DNA from: a virus
Virus record (IMG/VR): IMGVR_UViG_3300042876_000714
Location: 1 to 39,263 of that record
Length of the DNA stretch: 39,263 nucleotides
Reading direction: 5' to 3' (one strand)
The position numbers and the translations under genes were made by a program. Positions 1-6,834 of the stretch are shown here, in pieces. Below the pieces are notes generated by a model. It was not told the DNA's origin, did no database searches, and saw only the letters and a program-made list of their open reading frames with translations. The stretch's first letter is position 1. Each line of letters opens with the position of its first letter.

Positions 1-477
1 CTTGTGCTTGGTCACGCCGCGCACCGGGTTCTCGCCGGCGGTGTGGCCCCACTCGCGGGCGCGGTTATAGACGTGGCTCAGCAGCGCGATCTCGCGATTG
101 GCCAGCACCTTGGCGCTGCGCGCGTCGAGGTAGGCGCGCACGTCCTGCGGGCGAATGTCGGCCACCGGCATGGCGCCAAAGACGGCGATCAGGCGATCGA
201 GCTGCTTGTCCTGCTCGAGCTGGGTCTTGCGGCCCTTGGTGGGGAGCACGTCCTTGCGATAGCGCTCGGCCACCTTCTTGAACGTGCCGTCGATCGCGGC
301 AAGCGGGCCTGCCTCGAGCTCGGCCCATTGGCGCAGCGCCCTGGCCAGGTCATCGCCCAGCGGGATCTTGGCGCCGGCGCCGCGGTAGTAGTAGAGCGTG
401 CGGCCGCCGCTGTCGCGCGCGCTCATGCGCGGCGGCAGATCTCGGTTCTTGGTCTTGGGGCGGCCCATGCGCTCCAT
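1..477 (-). CDS. int: Tyrosine recombinase (phage integrase), N-terminal part, cut by window start
   Basis: The first 159 codons of a site-specific tyrosine recombinase that integrates and excises the phage at attP. Residues about 4-55 look like the small beta-rich arm-binding domain of phage integrases (GRPKT, then LPPRM, then RTLYYYRG). A helical core-binding domain follows (YRKDVLPTKG, later VYNRAREWG). The ATG at 477-475 is preferred because GAGG lies four bases upstream, and it follows the stop of the DUF4224 gene by six bases. The catalytic half is missing here but present at 38449-38982. Joining the two gives a continuous 336-residue protein, so this is most likely one gene on a circular molecule. 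Family assignment is firm; joining is inference from the 281-bp overlap. Confidence 0.9.
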   Translation of the reverse strand, partial: MERMGRPKTKNRDLPPRMSARDSGGRTLYYYRGAGAKIPLGDDLARALRQWAELEAGPLAAIDGTFKKVAERYRKDVLPTKGRKTQLEQDKQLDRLIAVFGAMPVADIRPQDVRAYLDARSAKVLANREIALLSHVYNRAREWGHTAGENPVRGVTKHK

Positions 478-483
478 GATGCC

Positions 484-717
484 TCAGCGCACGGCGGCCA
501 GATTGGGCTCCACGGCGCGCAGCTCGCGCACCGGCGCCCTGGCCGGCGCCTGGCGCCGCTCCAGCGCCGCGCGCAGCAAGCGCGGCTTGCCGGCGGCGTT
601 GATGAAGAAGTCAGCCTTCTCGACGAAGCCGTTGCGGGTCAGCCAGTCGAGCTGCTTCGCCGGGACCTTGTAGCCCGTGAAGTCCTGCAGCTCGGCGTCG
701 GCGAGCCAGGAGGTCAC
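484..717 (-). CDS. DUF4224-domain protein upstream of integrase
   Basis: A 77-residue protein starting with GTG at 717-715, which overlaps the stop of the gene before it (GTGA), implying translational coupling. The sequence WLADAELQDFTGYK, then KQLDWLTRNG and later GKPRLLR is the pattern of the DUF4224 family, small phage proteins almost always encoded directly in front of integrases. By position they are thought to act as excisionase-like or integrase-accessory DNA-binding proteins, but the function is not established. It lies six bases before the integrase start in the same leftward operon. The end of the protein (about residue 52 on) is Arg/Ala-rich and looks flexible. Confidence 0.85.
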   Translation of the reverse strand: MTSWLADAELQDFTGYKVPAKQLDWLTRNGFVEKADFFINAAGKPRLLRAALERRQAPARAPVRELRAVEPNLAAVR

Positions 718-1349
718 GCGGGCACCCGCTTGAACTCGAGCATCCACACCCAGGGATTGGCGTCCCAGCTGTCGGGGCCGTTGATCTGCTCCCACAGCGT
801 GCGGTAGCTGTGGGTAGGGCTGATGGTGGTGCCGCCGGTCCTGTACTCGCGCCACAGCGGCGCCGTGTCGCCAGCCTGGACGTCGGCCTCGATCCCCTCG
901 GCAATCGCATCGGCGTGGCTGATGTCCTGCGGCCGCTCGACGCGCACCGCAGTGATCTCCAGCGTGATGCGGCTGGCGGCGCGCGGCATGAAGATCGACG
1001 GGCGCCACTTGTAGGACTCCCATGTGAAAGGCCCGTCGTGCGTCGCCCGGTAGGCGTAGGTGCCATCGCCCAAGCGTTCACGCCACGTCTCGCGCACCCA
1101 CAGCCGATCGCCCGGCTTGCCGTAGGGGCAGCGCATCGGCTTGTCGTAGTTCGGCCAGTGCTGCAGATCGTCCGTGTCCTCGTTGCGGTCGGTCCACTCC
1201 CACAGGCCATCGGCCGGCACGCCGACCTGCTGCGGGAACTTCGCCCACTCGGGCGGCTGCGGCTTTACCGCCCGCCGCGTCTGCGTCTTGGTCCCCGCCA
1301 GCAGGGCGCGCACCATCGGTGCGCTGAACAGGATGCCGCGCTCGGCCAC
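714..1349 (-). CDS. Phage protein of the ASCH/PUA-like kind
   Basis: A 211-residue protein opening with MAERGILFSAPMVRALLAG and KTQTRR, then CPYGKPGDRLWVRETW, a tryptophan-rich middle, and MPRAASRITLEITAVRVER followed by an acidic helix. This layout matches a common phage family often labelled only as hypothetical or morphogenetic protein. Its beta-barrel-like signature (KPGDRLWVRE, then RITLEI) resembles ASCH/PUA-type RNA- or nucleotide-binding folds; that relation is inference. It stops inside the start of the DUF4224 gene and follows the ParB-like stop directly, so it is part of the leftward operon. The true biochemical role is unknown. Confidence 0.8.
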   Translation of the reverse strand: MAERGILFSAPMVRALLAGTKTQTRRAVKPQPPEWAKFPQQVGVPADGLWEWTDRNEDTDDLQHWPNYDKPMRCPYGKPGDRLWVRETWRERLGDGTYAYRATHDGPFTWESYKWRPSIFMPRAASRITLEITAVRVERPQDISHADAIAEGIEADVQAGDTAPLWREYRTGGTTISPTHSYRTLWEQINGPDSWDANPWVWMLEFKRVPA

Positions 1350-2948
1350 CTACTTCTTCCCCTTCGCCTTGGCTGCCTTCGCCGGCTTCGCCTTCTCCTC
1401 CGGCTTGCCGTACACCTTCTCGCGGATCGGCTCCACGTCGATGGCGTAGCGCTTGATCAGGCGCTCGATCGACTCGTTGTCGATGCCGTTGTTGAAAACC
1501 TCCTGCCACACCAGCAGCTGCATCAGCGCGCGCGCCAGCACCGGCGCCGCCAGCGTGTTGACCTTCGTGAAGTCCAGGGTCTCGCCCTTGATGGCGCCGC
1601 CAAAGACCTTGTTCAAGGCCGCGCCGGCGATGTTGGAGCCGGCGTACATCACCATCACCGCGTCGGCCAGGTCGCCCGGCTGCGGGCCGCCGGTGGCGAT
1701 CGCGGCGCACAGCGCCTCGCGTACCTGCTCCTCGAACTCGCGGTTCAGCCTGTAGCTGTCCATCGTCACTTTGGGCGACTTCTGCGCCTTCGTGGTCTCG
1801 CTGGCCTTGGCCTTCTTTGCGGCCTGTTTGGCGAGCTCGCTCTCGGCGGTAATGCCCGCGTCCTTGAGCGCCTTCTGCAGCGCGCCTGGCTCCATCGCAA
1901 TGGTCTTGATGCCGCCGCTGTAGTCGGTGAGCGCGACGGCGCCGGCAAGCTTGTTGCCGAGTACTTCGGCGAGCGGCCGGTCCTTGTCAATCGCCGGGTC
2001 GATTGACTGCAGGTCGATCATCTGGCCGCGGCGCACCTTGTGCTCGGCGTCGTAGCTCTTGCTGTAGTCGAGCAGCTTTACGTTCGCCTTCTGCAGCGCC
2101 TTCTTCTTGGCGGTGTAGTGGGCGTCTTCCTTGGCGTCGAAGCACTTGGCATCGCCGCAGCGGTTGGGGTCCTCGCCGGGCTGGTGCTCGGGGCTGTTGC
2201 CGCTGCGGTGCGGGCAGGCCGTGCACGCGCCGGCCTTGGGCAGGAGCTTGGCGTCGGTGATGTCGAACACGGCCTTGCCGAGCGGCTTGGTGCGCAGCTT
2301 GATGCGCAGGCGCAGCTGGTCGACGGTCATGGGGAAGTCGACGTTGTCGCCTTCGTCCTGGTTCCACTCGCTGCCGCCGTCGGTCTTGGCCTGGTGCAGC
2401 CAGTCGAGCTGCGTGCTCTGCGGCTGGCGGGCGATGAGCTGCCCGACCTCGGCGGAGATCTCGCCGGCGGCCACCGCCTTCTGCACCTGGTCGACGGCCG
2501 TGAGCAGGCGCAGGCGCTGGGAGATGTGCGCCTCGCTCTTGCCCACCCGCGCGGCCAGGGCCTTCTGGTCCAGCTTGAGCGCGGCGAGCAGCGTCTTGTA
2601 CTGCTGCGCTTCGTCCAGCGGCGTGAGGTCCTCGCGCTGCAGGTTCTCAATGGCCTGGGCGGTGCGGACGTCGTCGTCCGTCATCTCGCACACCATGGCG
2701 GGGATGTCGGTGAGGCCGGCCAGGCGCGCGGCCGCGGCGCGGCGGTGGCCAAAGACGATCTCGCACTCTTCCGGGCCCACCACGCGCACGAGGATGGGCT
2801 GCAGGACGCCGGTCTCGCGGATGCTGGTGGCCAGCTCGGCCAGGGCGGCGGGGTCGACGTGCTGGCGGGGCTGGAAGGGCGACTCGAGCAGGTGCTCGAG
2901 CTGGATGGGCTGCACGGTGGTGGTGGGGGGGTGGGGGTCGAGGGGCAT
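1350..2948 (-). CDS. ParB/Spo0J-like DNA-binding protein
   Basis: A 532-residue protein. Residues about 9-95 form a ParB N-terminal (ParB/Srx, CTP-binding) domain, with QPRQHVDPAALAELATSI, then GVLQPILVR and the GHRR box. A ParB-type helix-turn-helix follows (LTPLDEAQQYKTLL, then LAARVGKSEAHISQRLRLL). The middle holds a cysteine cluster (CTACPHRSG, then NRCGDAKCFD) that may bind zinc, and the C-terminus is Lys/Ala-rich. The frame stays open to 3143, but the ATG at 2948-2946 begins the conserved part and lies two bases after the previous stop. No ParA is recognised nearby; the 97-residue P-loop protein just upstream is too short. A partition role is therefore uncertain; transcription or replication control is equally possible. 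Confidence 0.88.
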   Translation of the reverse strand: MPLDPHPPTTTVQPIQLEHLLESPFQPRQHVDPAALAELATSIRETGVLQPILVRVVGPEECEIVFGHRRAAAARLAGLTDIPAMVCEMTDDDVRTAQAIENLQREDLTPLDEAQQYKTLLAALKLDQKALAARVGKSEAHISQRLRLLTAVDQVQKAVAAGEISAEVGQLIARQPQSTQLDWLHQAKTDGGSEWNQDEGDNVDFPMTVDQLRLRIKLRTKPLGKAVFDITDAKLLPKAGACTACPHRSGNSPEHQPGEDPNRCGDAKCFDAKEDAHYTAKKKALQKANVKLLDYSKSYDAEHKVRRGQMIDLQSIDPAIDKDRPLAEVLGNKLAGAVALTDYSGGIKTIAMEPGALQKALKDAGITAESELAKQAAKKAKASETTKAQKSPKVTMDSYRLNREFEEQVREALCAAIATGGPQPGDLADAVMVMYAGSNIAGAALNKVFGGAIKGETLDFTKVNTLAAPVLARALMQLLVWQEVFNNGIDNESIERLIKRYAIDVEPIREKVYGKPEEKAKPAKAAKAKGKK

Positions 2949-2950
2949 GG

Positions 2951-3244
2951 TCAGTCCGATGCTGAAGAAGTGAGGACAGAAGGCTGCAACCCGGCGCGCA
3001 TCAACTGGAGCGCTCTGTGCAGCGGCATGATGGTGATGACGACGTTGGGTGCGTCGCGCTTCAAGGGCTTCCAGTGCCAGTCCTGGTCGACCTCTTGTGT
3101 CAGATGCAGCGCGCCACTGACGACCGGCTGGTCTGTGGTCCATTCGTCAACGATGGTGCTGCAGCCGAAGTGCGCGGCGAGGTCTTCGGCGTGCTGCGAC
3201 TTCCCGTCGCCCTGTGGGCCGTGGATGATGAAAGTGGGTGCCAT
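2951..3244 (-). CDS. Small P-loop (Walker A) protein
   Basis: A 97-residue protein with a clear Walker A near the N-terminus (IIHGPQGDGKSQHAEDLA), then a beta strand with acidic residues (STIVDEWT) and another strand ending VVITIMPL. The size covers little more than a minimal nucleotide-binding core, so it may be a mini-ATPase or a kinase-like fold. It starts at ATG 3244, inside the stop of the upstream gene, and ends two bases before the ParB-like start. The tight coupling suggests the two products work together, but it does not match an ordinary ParA in length. Function unknown. Confidence 0.75.
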   Translation of the reverse strand: MAPTFIIHGPQGDGKSQHAEDLAAHFGCSTIVDEWTTDQPVVSGALHLTQEVDQDWHWKPLKRDAPNVVITIMPLHRALQLMRAGLQPSVLTSSASD

Positions 3245-3468
3245 CAGTCGTCATTCCGCGCTTGCAGCGCTTTGTGGTCGATCCGCGCCGGCCGCGGCCG
3301 CCGCGCGATCGCGGCGCCGAGCTCGAGGGTGGCGCGGTACATGGGATGGGTGCAGGCCTCGTAGAAGCTGATGCCCTTGTTCTTGTAGACGCGGTCATAG
3401 GCAGCGCGCAGCTCCTCGACAGTCGCCTGCGCCTTGCGGCTGGGCTGCGGGTGCGCCGGCACTTTCAC
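3244..3468 (-). CDS. Small protein of unknown function
   Basis: A 74-residue basic protein starting with GTG at 3468-3466, overlapping the preceding stop, and ending in the start of the P-loop gene. It contains an amphipathic stretch (ATVEELRAAYDRVYKNKG) and a motif around SFYEACTHPMYRATLELG. I do not recognise a family. Overlapping stop/start contacts on both sides and normal composition support it as a real early gene. Confidence 0.65.
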   Translation of the reverse strand: MKVPAHPQPSRKAQATVEELRAAYDRVYKNKGISFYEACTHPMYRATLELGAAIARRPRPARIDHKALQARNDD

Positions 3469-3752
3469 TTGAGCGCCTCGCCTGTCAGCCGATCACGCTT
3501 GATGCCCTGGCACAGCACCCGCTTGCTGCCTTCTTCGAAGCCGGCGTTGAACGCGCGCTGCATGTCGGCCGCGCGCGCAGCCTCGTTGCGGTCCAGAGTC
3601 GCCACCAGGCTGTGCAGCAGGAGCAGGATGGCGATCGCCAGCGCGCCGAGGATCACGGCCTGGCTGCCGGCGGTGTCGCGCACGGGGGTGGCGCGCAGGT
3701 GCTTCATGTCACGCAAGCCTTGGTCGCCGAGGCCCTGGGTGCGCGCGCTCAC
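3465..3752 (-). CDS. Single-pass membrane protein, unknown function
   Basis: A 95-residue protein if GTG 3752 is the start (it overlaps the previous stop as GTGA); an internal ATG at residue 16 is an alternative. One strong membrane segment (VILGALAIAILLLLHSLV, residues about 33-50) is followed by a charged C-terminal tail rich in Arg, Glu and Lys. This bitopic layout recurs in phage early operons, where such proteins sometimes target host membrane processes. Nothing here shows a specific target. Confidence 0.65.
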   Translation of the reverse strand: MSARTQGLGDQGLRDMKHLRATPVRDTAGSQAVILGALAIAILLLLHSLVATLDRNEAARAADMQRAFNAGFEEGSKRVLCQGIKRDRLTGEALK

Positions 3753-4165
3753 GCCGCCTCCTTCATCGCACGCGCGATCGCGCGCTTGGCGGCCGCGCTG
3801 GCGACCATGCAGGCCTTGCACCAGCTCTGCAGGCGGACGTTGCCGTGGCGCACGTGCGTGCTGAAGGCGTTGGCCGGCAGCTCCTTCTTGCAGCACGGGC
3901 AGCGCTTGGTGTCCGGCAGCACCGGCGCGAGCTCGCGCGCGTTGCGGGCGTGGTCAGCGGCGTCGCGCAGGCGCTTGCGCGCTGGCTGGTGCACGGTCGG
4001 CACGGAGATGGGCATGCTGACGCGGGCCGGCTCGCGGATCTCTTCGCCGTCGGGGCGGGAGATCTGCGTGCGCTCGACGACAAACACGCCGGCGTGGTTC
4101 TGGAAGCCGATGAAGTAGCGGCTGTGGGCAGCGCCTGGGACCAGGCGGCGGAAGTAGGCGGCCAT
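3749..4165 (-). CDS. Zinc-ribbon protein, possibly endonuclease-associated
   Basis: A 138-residue protein. The N-terminal half holds aromatic-rich strands (RYFIGFQNHAGVFVVERT). The C-terminal half holds a CxxC...CxxC zinc-binding module (CPCCKKELPANAF, then LQSWCKACM). That module resembles the treble-clef or zinc-ribbon part found next to HNH or recombination endonuclease VII-like domains, but the catalytic His-Asn-His residues are not evident. The start ATG (4165-4163) abuts the preceding TAG stop. A nucleic-acid-binding role is likely; a nuclease role is unproven. Confidence 0.65.
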   Translation of the reverse strand: MAAYFRRLVPGAAHSRYFIGFQNHAGVFVVERTQISRPDGEEIREPARVSMPISVPTVHQPARKRLRDAADHARNARELAPVLPDTKRCPCCKKELPANAFSTHVRHGNVRLQSWCKACMVASAAAKRAIARAMKEAA

Positions 4166-4432
4166 CTACTCGACCCGCCAGACGCGCCAGCCACCGTCCA
4201 CCTTGCGGGTGGAGTACTTGTGGCCCAGCTTCTTCAGGGCGCCGCCGATGGTCTTGGCGTTGGTCTCCATCGGGCAGAGCACGCTGTCGCCTGCCTGCAT
4301 CTGCGCGGCAATGCGGCCCCAGAGGCCGCGTGGCGAGGCGCCGGCCGGCATTGGGATGCCGCGTTCGATCTTTGGAACAGCCGCAATCGGGGGTGGCGCT
4401 CCGGCGCCGTTCTTGTTGGGAACGAAAGGCAT
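4166..4432 (-). CDS. Small protein of unknown function
   Basis: An 88-residue protein with a Pro/Ala-rich N-terminus, then GLWGRIAAQMQAGDSVLCP and KTIGGALKKLGHKYSTRKV, ending in a Trp/Arg-rich strand. The second half reads like a short winged or beta-hairpin DNA-binding domain of the sort seen in small phage proteins (inference). It directly abuts neighbours on both sides with no spacer, as expected in this operon. Confidence 0.65.
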   Translation of the reverse strand: MPFVPNKNGAGAPPPIAAVPKIERGIPMPAGASPRGLWGRIAAQMQAGDSVLCPMETNAKTIGGALKKLGHKYSTRKVDGGWRVWRVE

Positions 4433-4696
4433 CTAGGTGCTCTGTGGTTGGGTGGAAGGGGCCTGCGTCCAGGTGACGGCGCAGTCGTGCATGGGCGCGT
4501 AGCAGGTGCCGCCGACGCGGCGCCAGGGCACCTGGGCGACGTCGAGCGCCTGCTCGATGCGGCCAGGCACGCGCAGGGTGATGAGGGGGCACAGCGGGCC
4601 GCTGGCGTGGATCTCGATGCGGTCGACCACGGCGCCGAGCTGCTCAAGCGCGGTGACGGCGAGCTGGGCCATCCCGAGTTTGTCGGCGGCGGTCAC
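4433..4696 (-). CDS. Small protein of unknown function
   Basis: An 87-residue protein with a predicted N-terminal helix (GMAQLAVTALEQLGAVVDRI) and then beta strands containing two cysteines (GPLCPLITLRV, then GGTCYAPMHDCAVTW). I do not recognise a family. Its start overlaps the stop of the upstream membrane protein gene by four bases, and its stop abuts the next gene. Confidence 0.62.
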   Translation of the reverse strand: MTAADKLGMAQLAVTALEQLGAVVDRIEIHASGPLCPLITLRVPGRIEQALDVAQVPWRRVGGTCYAPMHDCAVTWTQAPSTQPQST

Positions 4697-4887
4697 TGGC
4701 AGCGCTCCGCGTGCTCAAGCAGCGCCAGGACCACCAGCAGGATGTAAAGCATGTCGATGACCACGTGCCACATGTCGTCGCGTTCGGAGTACGTGGCCAC
4801 GCGCGGGTAGACGGGCTTGCGGAACAGCCGGTAGAGCACCCTGAGCGACAGGATCGCCAGAAAGAGCCAAAGGACGGCGCCGATCAC
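4693..4887 (-). CDS. Small two-helix membrane protein
   Basis: A 64-residue protein with two hydrophobic segments, residues about 2-17 (IGAVLWLFLAILSLRVLY) and about 42-57 (VVIDMLYILLVVLALL), joined by a basic and then acidic loop (RLFRKPVYPR, then SERDD). It overlaps both neighbours by four bases. Likely an inner-membrane protein made early after infection; role unknown. Confidence 0.65.
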   Translation of the reverse strand: MIGAVLWLFLAILSLRVLYRLFRKPVYPRVATYSERDDMWHVVIDMLYILLVVLALLEHAERCQ

Positions 4888-5105
4888 GAGAGCACCTGTT
4901 CAGGCGTCTGAACCGGCTCGATGCGCGTGGCGTCCATGGCCACCGCGGCGCCACTGACCCGGCGCGCGCCGAGCATGGCCGCGGTGGCGTTGGTGGCGCG
5001 CACGCGATAGATCTCGCAGTTGCGGTGGTCCTCGAGGTAGGCGCTGAGGTTGCGCACCACGCGCACGGCGTAGCTGTGTGTGGGGCCGGTGTGCGTGGTG
5101 CTCAT
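4884..5105 (-). CDS. Small protein of unknown function
   Basis: A 73-residue soluble protein beginning MSTTHTGPTHSYAVRVVRN, with alternating strands and helices (NCEIYRVRATNATAAMLGAR). The pattern of a strand followed by NATAA and a helix resembles small domains of the phage DUF type that fold as a single alpha/beta unit, but I cannot name the family. Start ATG 5105 lies in the stop of the gene before it. Confidence 0.62.
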   Translation of the reverse strand: MSTTHTGPTHSYAVRVVRNLSAYLEDHRNCEIYRVRATNATAAMLGARRVSGAAVAMDATRIEPVQTPEQVLS

Positions 5106-5491
5106 GAGCGGTCACTCCGCAGGATGAGCAGCGCAAGGCAGGCGACGCCGAAGGCGCCGGTCCAGATGCCGAAGCCGGCCAGGCTCTCGTGGCCCAGCCA
5201 GGCGCCGACCAGCGCGGCGCCGGTGCCCACGAACATGCAGGCCAGGCTCACCAGGCCGAGCAGCCAGGCGCCGAGGCTGAGCTCGGCGTTGCGGCCGATG
5301 CGGCTGACAGCGCGCGTGGGCTGCGGCACCTCCTGCAGGGTGCGATGGGGGCGCAGCCAGGCGTCCTCTGCCGCTCGCTGGGCGGGGCGGCCGGCCTGGA
5401 CGACCTTGAGTTGGCCACCGGTGTGCGGCTGGATGCGGGAGGCGGGGCTGGCGTTGGCGTCGCCAACGTCGATGTCAACGGGCAGGGGCAT
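5102..5491 (-). CDS. Two-helix membrane protein of unknown function
   Basis: A 129-residue protein starting at ATG 5491-5489, which shares its last base with the upstream stop (TGATG). The frame stays open further upstream, but that part is Arg/Pro-rich and lacks protein-like character. The first 70 residues are polar and Gln/Arg-rich. Two hydrophobic spans follow (LGAWLLGLVSLACMFVGTG and FGIWTGAFGVACLALLIL), with a short basic tail. It fits an inner-membrane protein with a cytoplasmic N-terminal domain. No family recognised. Confidence 0.62.
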   Translation of the reverse strand: MPLPVDIDVGDANASPASRIQPHTGGQLKVVQAGRPAQRAAEDAWLRPHRTLQEVPQPTRAVSRIGRNAELSLGAWLLGLVSLACMFVGTGAALVGAWLGHESLAGFGIWTGAFGVACLALLILRSDRS

Positions 5492-5691
5492 CAGAGGTCC
5501 CTCGATGCAAGAGTGGACAAAGCGCGCGTGCGCGGCGTCGGGCCGGGCTCGTGCGAGCCGGCAGGAAAGCAGTCGACCGCGTCGAGGCAGTAGCCGGCCA
5601 ACTCCATATGCAGGTCGCCTTGCCGGTGCGTGGTGGGCAAGCGCATGGCGCGAATGCCGGCAACGGCCTGGCGGAACAGGTAGGGCGTCAT
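5491..5691 (-). CDS. Small protein of unknown function
   Basis: A 66-residue protein (MTPYLFRQAVAGIRAMRLP at the start, then MELAGYCLDAVDCFPAGS). Overlap contacts on both sides (stop/start TGATG at 5491, four bases at 5688) and a protein-like N-terminal half support it. The C-terminal 20 residues are Thr/Arg/Pro-rich. No family recognised. Confidence 0.55.
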   Translation of the reverse strand: MTPYLFRQAVAGIRAMRLPTTHRQGDLHMELAGYCLDAVDCFPAGSHEPGPTPRTRALSTLASRDL

Positions 5692-6008
5692 GCCGGCACC
5701 TCATCCAGGCGACGGCCACGCGCGCGCTCCCACGCGTACTGCCCAAGCCAGGCGCCACGCACCAGCACGCGCGGCGCTTTGCGTTTGCGGGCGCGGTCGG
5801 GGCCGCAGAGCGCAACGCGCGCCGTGGTGTCCGAGTAGTCAGTGCGGCGAGCGTTGTCCATGAGGATCTCGTCACGCACGCGCGCCAGCCCGTGCCAGCC
5901 GTAACCGCGCAGCCCGGAGTACCAGAGCGATGCGGACAGTTCGAGCGAGATGAACGGCAGCGGGTCGTCGATCGCGCGGCGCACTGCAGTGACGACGGGG
6001 CCGGCCAT
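5688..6008 (-). CDS. Small protein of unknown function
   Basis: A 106-residue protein started at ATG 6008-6006, which overlaps the previous stop as TGATG; a GTG nine bases upstream is possible but less likely. It contains an aromatic-rich segment (LPFISLELSASLWYSGLRGY), then a basic C-terminal half with GAWLGQYAWERARGRRLDE. It resembles a small nucleic-acid-binding protein by charge only; no family recognised. Confidence 0.6.
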   Translation of the reverse strand: MAGPVVTAVRRAIDDPLPFISLELSASLWYSGLRGYGWHGLARVRDEILMDNARRTDYSDTTARVALCGPDRARKRKAPRVLVRGAWLGQYAWERARGRRLDEVPA

Positions 6009-6451
6009 CAGCGGCACCCGTTGAGGAAGGCGCTGAACCGCTGCTTCAGCGTGGCGGGTTCAAGGACGTCGCTGCTGCGGATGACGGCCGGCTGGGCTGG
6101 CTCGGCGCTGACCGCAAGCGGGTGCGCGGGCAGCGGGCCGCCGGCAGACCGGTCAGCCTGGGGCTGCGGCGCAAGGACGTGGCGTTGCCCGTCGAGCACC
6201 ACCTCGCGCACCTCGTTGGCGGCCAGGTGGTCGCGGTAGGCGCCGATCAAGGCGGCGAGGGCCAGCTCTTCAGCGCGCTCGAACTCGGCCAACTTGGTGT
6301 CGGCGAGGTCCTTCTGGCTGGGGATGCTGTCCGCGTCGCAGACGATCTGCAGGTGCATCTGCGCCGCGATGTCGAGCGACTCGCGGGCGCTGATGAACGC
6401 CGCTAGGGCCTGGAGCAGGGCCGCCTGGGCGGCGGCGGGGGTCTTTGACAT
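6008..6451 (-). CDS. First gene of the leftward early operon, unknown function
   Basis: A 147-residue, mostly helical protein. Residues 1-90 are Ala/Leu/Glu-rich helices (AAAQAALLQALAAFISARES, then LAEFERAEELALAALIGAYR). A Pro/Ala-rich linker follows, and the end reads FSAFLNGCR. The ATG at 6451-6449 has GGAGG just upstream. It is the first gene after the leftward promoter region at 6461-6520, so it should be among the earliest proteins made. No family recognised. Confidence 0.65.
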   Translation of the reverse strand: MSKTPAAAQAALLQALAAFISARESLDIAAQMHLQIVCDADSIPSQKDLADTKLAEFERAEELALAALIGAYRDHLAANEVREVVLDGQRHVLAPQPQADRSAGGPLPAHPLAVSAEPAQPAVIRSSDVLEPATLKQRFSAFLNGCR

Positions 6452-6460
6452 TGCGCCTCC

Positions 6461-6520
6461 GGCTAATGTTTCTAGAACATTAGCCGAGGGATAACCTACG
6501 TGTCAATAGCCACGGGCTTA
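6461..6520 (-). promoter_or_regulatory. Leftward early promoter (PL-like) with operator palindromes
   Basis: On the minus strand there is a perfect -35 TTGACA (6506-6501) and a -10-like TAATGT (6482-6477), spaced 18 bases. A 10-bp inverted repeat, GGCTAATGTT (6461-6470) and AACATTAGCC (6476-6485) around a 5-base centre, covers the -10 and the probable transcription start. A second AGCC/GGCT pair sits just upstream of the -35 (6508-6511 and 6515-6518). The gene at 6008-6451 begins ten bases beyond the palindrome. This is a repressible promoter by layout; binding by CI or Cro is inferred. Confidence 0.7.
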
Positions 6521-6602
6521 ACTAAGGAGCGTCTTTGCCCCTTGATTGGAAGCGTTGCGTCTGACAGCGTTGCGCCTCAACGCACCACGTAAGGACATGG
6601 CC

Positions 6603-6803
6603 ATGCAGGGCAAGCCCACCGTCATCGAGCAGACGAGCAAGAAGTGGAAGGCGCAGCAGCTGATCGCCGCGGCGCTGTGTGCACTGGGTGTCGTGCTTGG
6701 GGTCAGTGGCACCGAGGCCGGCCTGCTGGGGCTGCCGCTTTTTATGCTCGGCCTGTTGTGGTTCATCGTTGCGCGCGTGCTGGCCTGGTGGCATCACGGC
6801 TGA
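6603..6803 (+). CDS. Small two-helix membrane protein, convergent with the repressor
   Basis: A 66-residue protein with a polar N-terminus (QGKPTVIEQTSKKWKAQQ), two membrane spans (LIAAALCALGVVLGVSG and GLPLFMLGLLWFIVARVLAW) and a short WWHHG end. AAGGA at 6591-6595 fits the ATG at 6603 (seven-base spacing) better than the ATG at 6597. It is transcribed away from the leftward operon and toward the repressor gene. Expression alongside the repressor in a lysogen and a role in superinfection exclusion would be a reasonable guess from position, but nothing in the sequence proves it. Confidence 0.6.
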   Translation: MQGKPTVIEQTSKKWKAQQLIAAALCALGVVLGVSGTEAGLLGLPLFMLGLLWFIVARVLAWWHHG

Positions 6804-6834
6804 GCTGGGTCACATCTGTACGCAGCGGATCTCG

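Noticed and set aside
1-477. Second, independent truncated integrase
   Set aside because: The overlap with the window end, silent-only differences and a continuous reading frame across the join favour one gene on a circle.
2946-3143. N-terminal 65-residue extension of the ParB-like protein
   Set aside because: The segment is Arg/His-rich, overlaps the P-loop gene, and has no ParB similarity; ATG 2948 is the better start.
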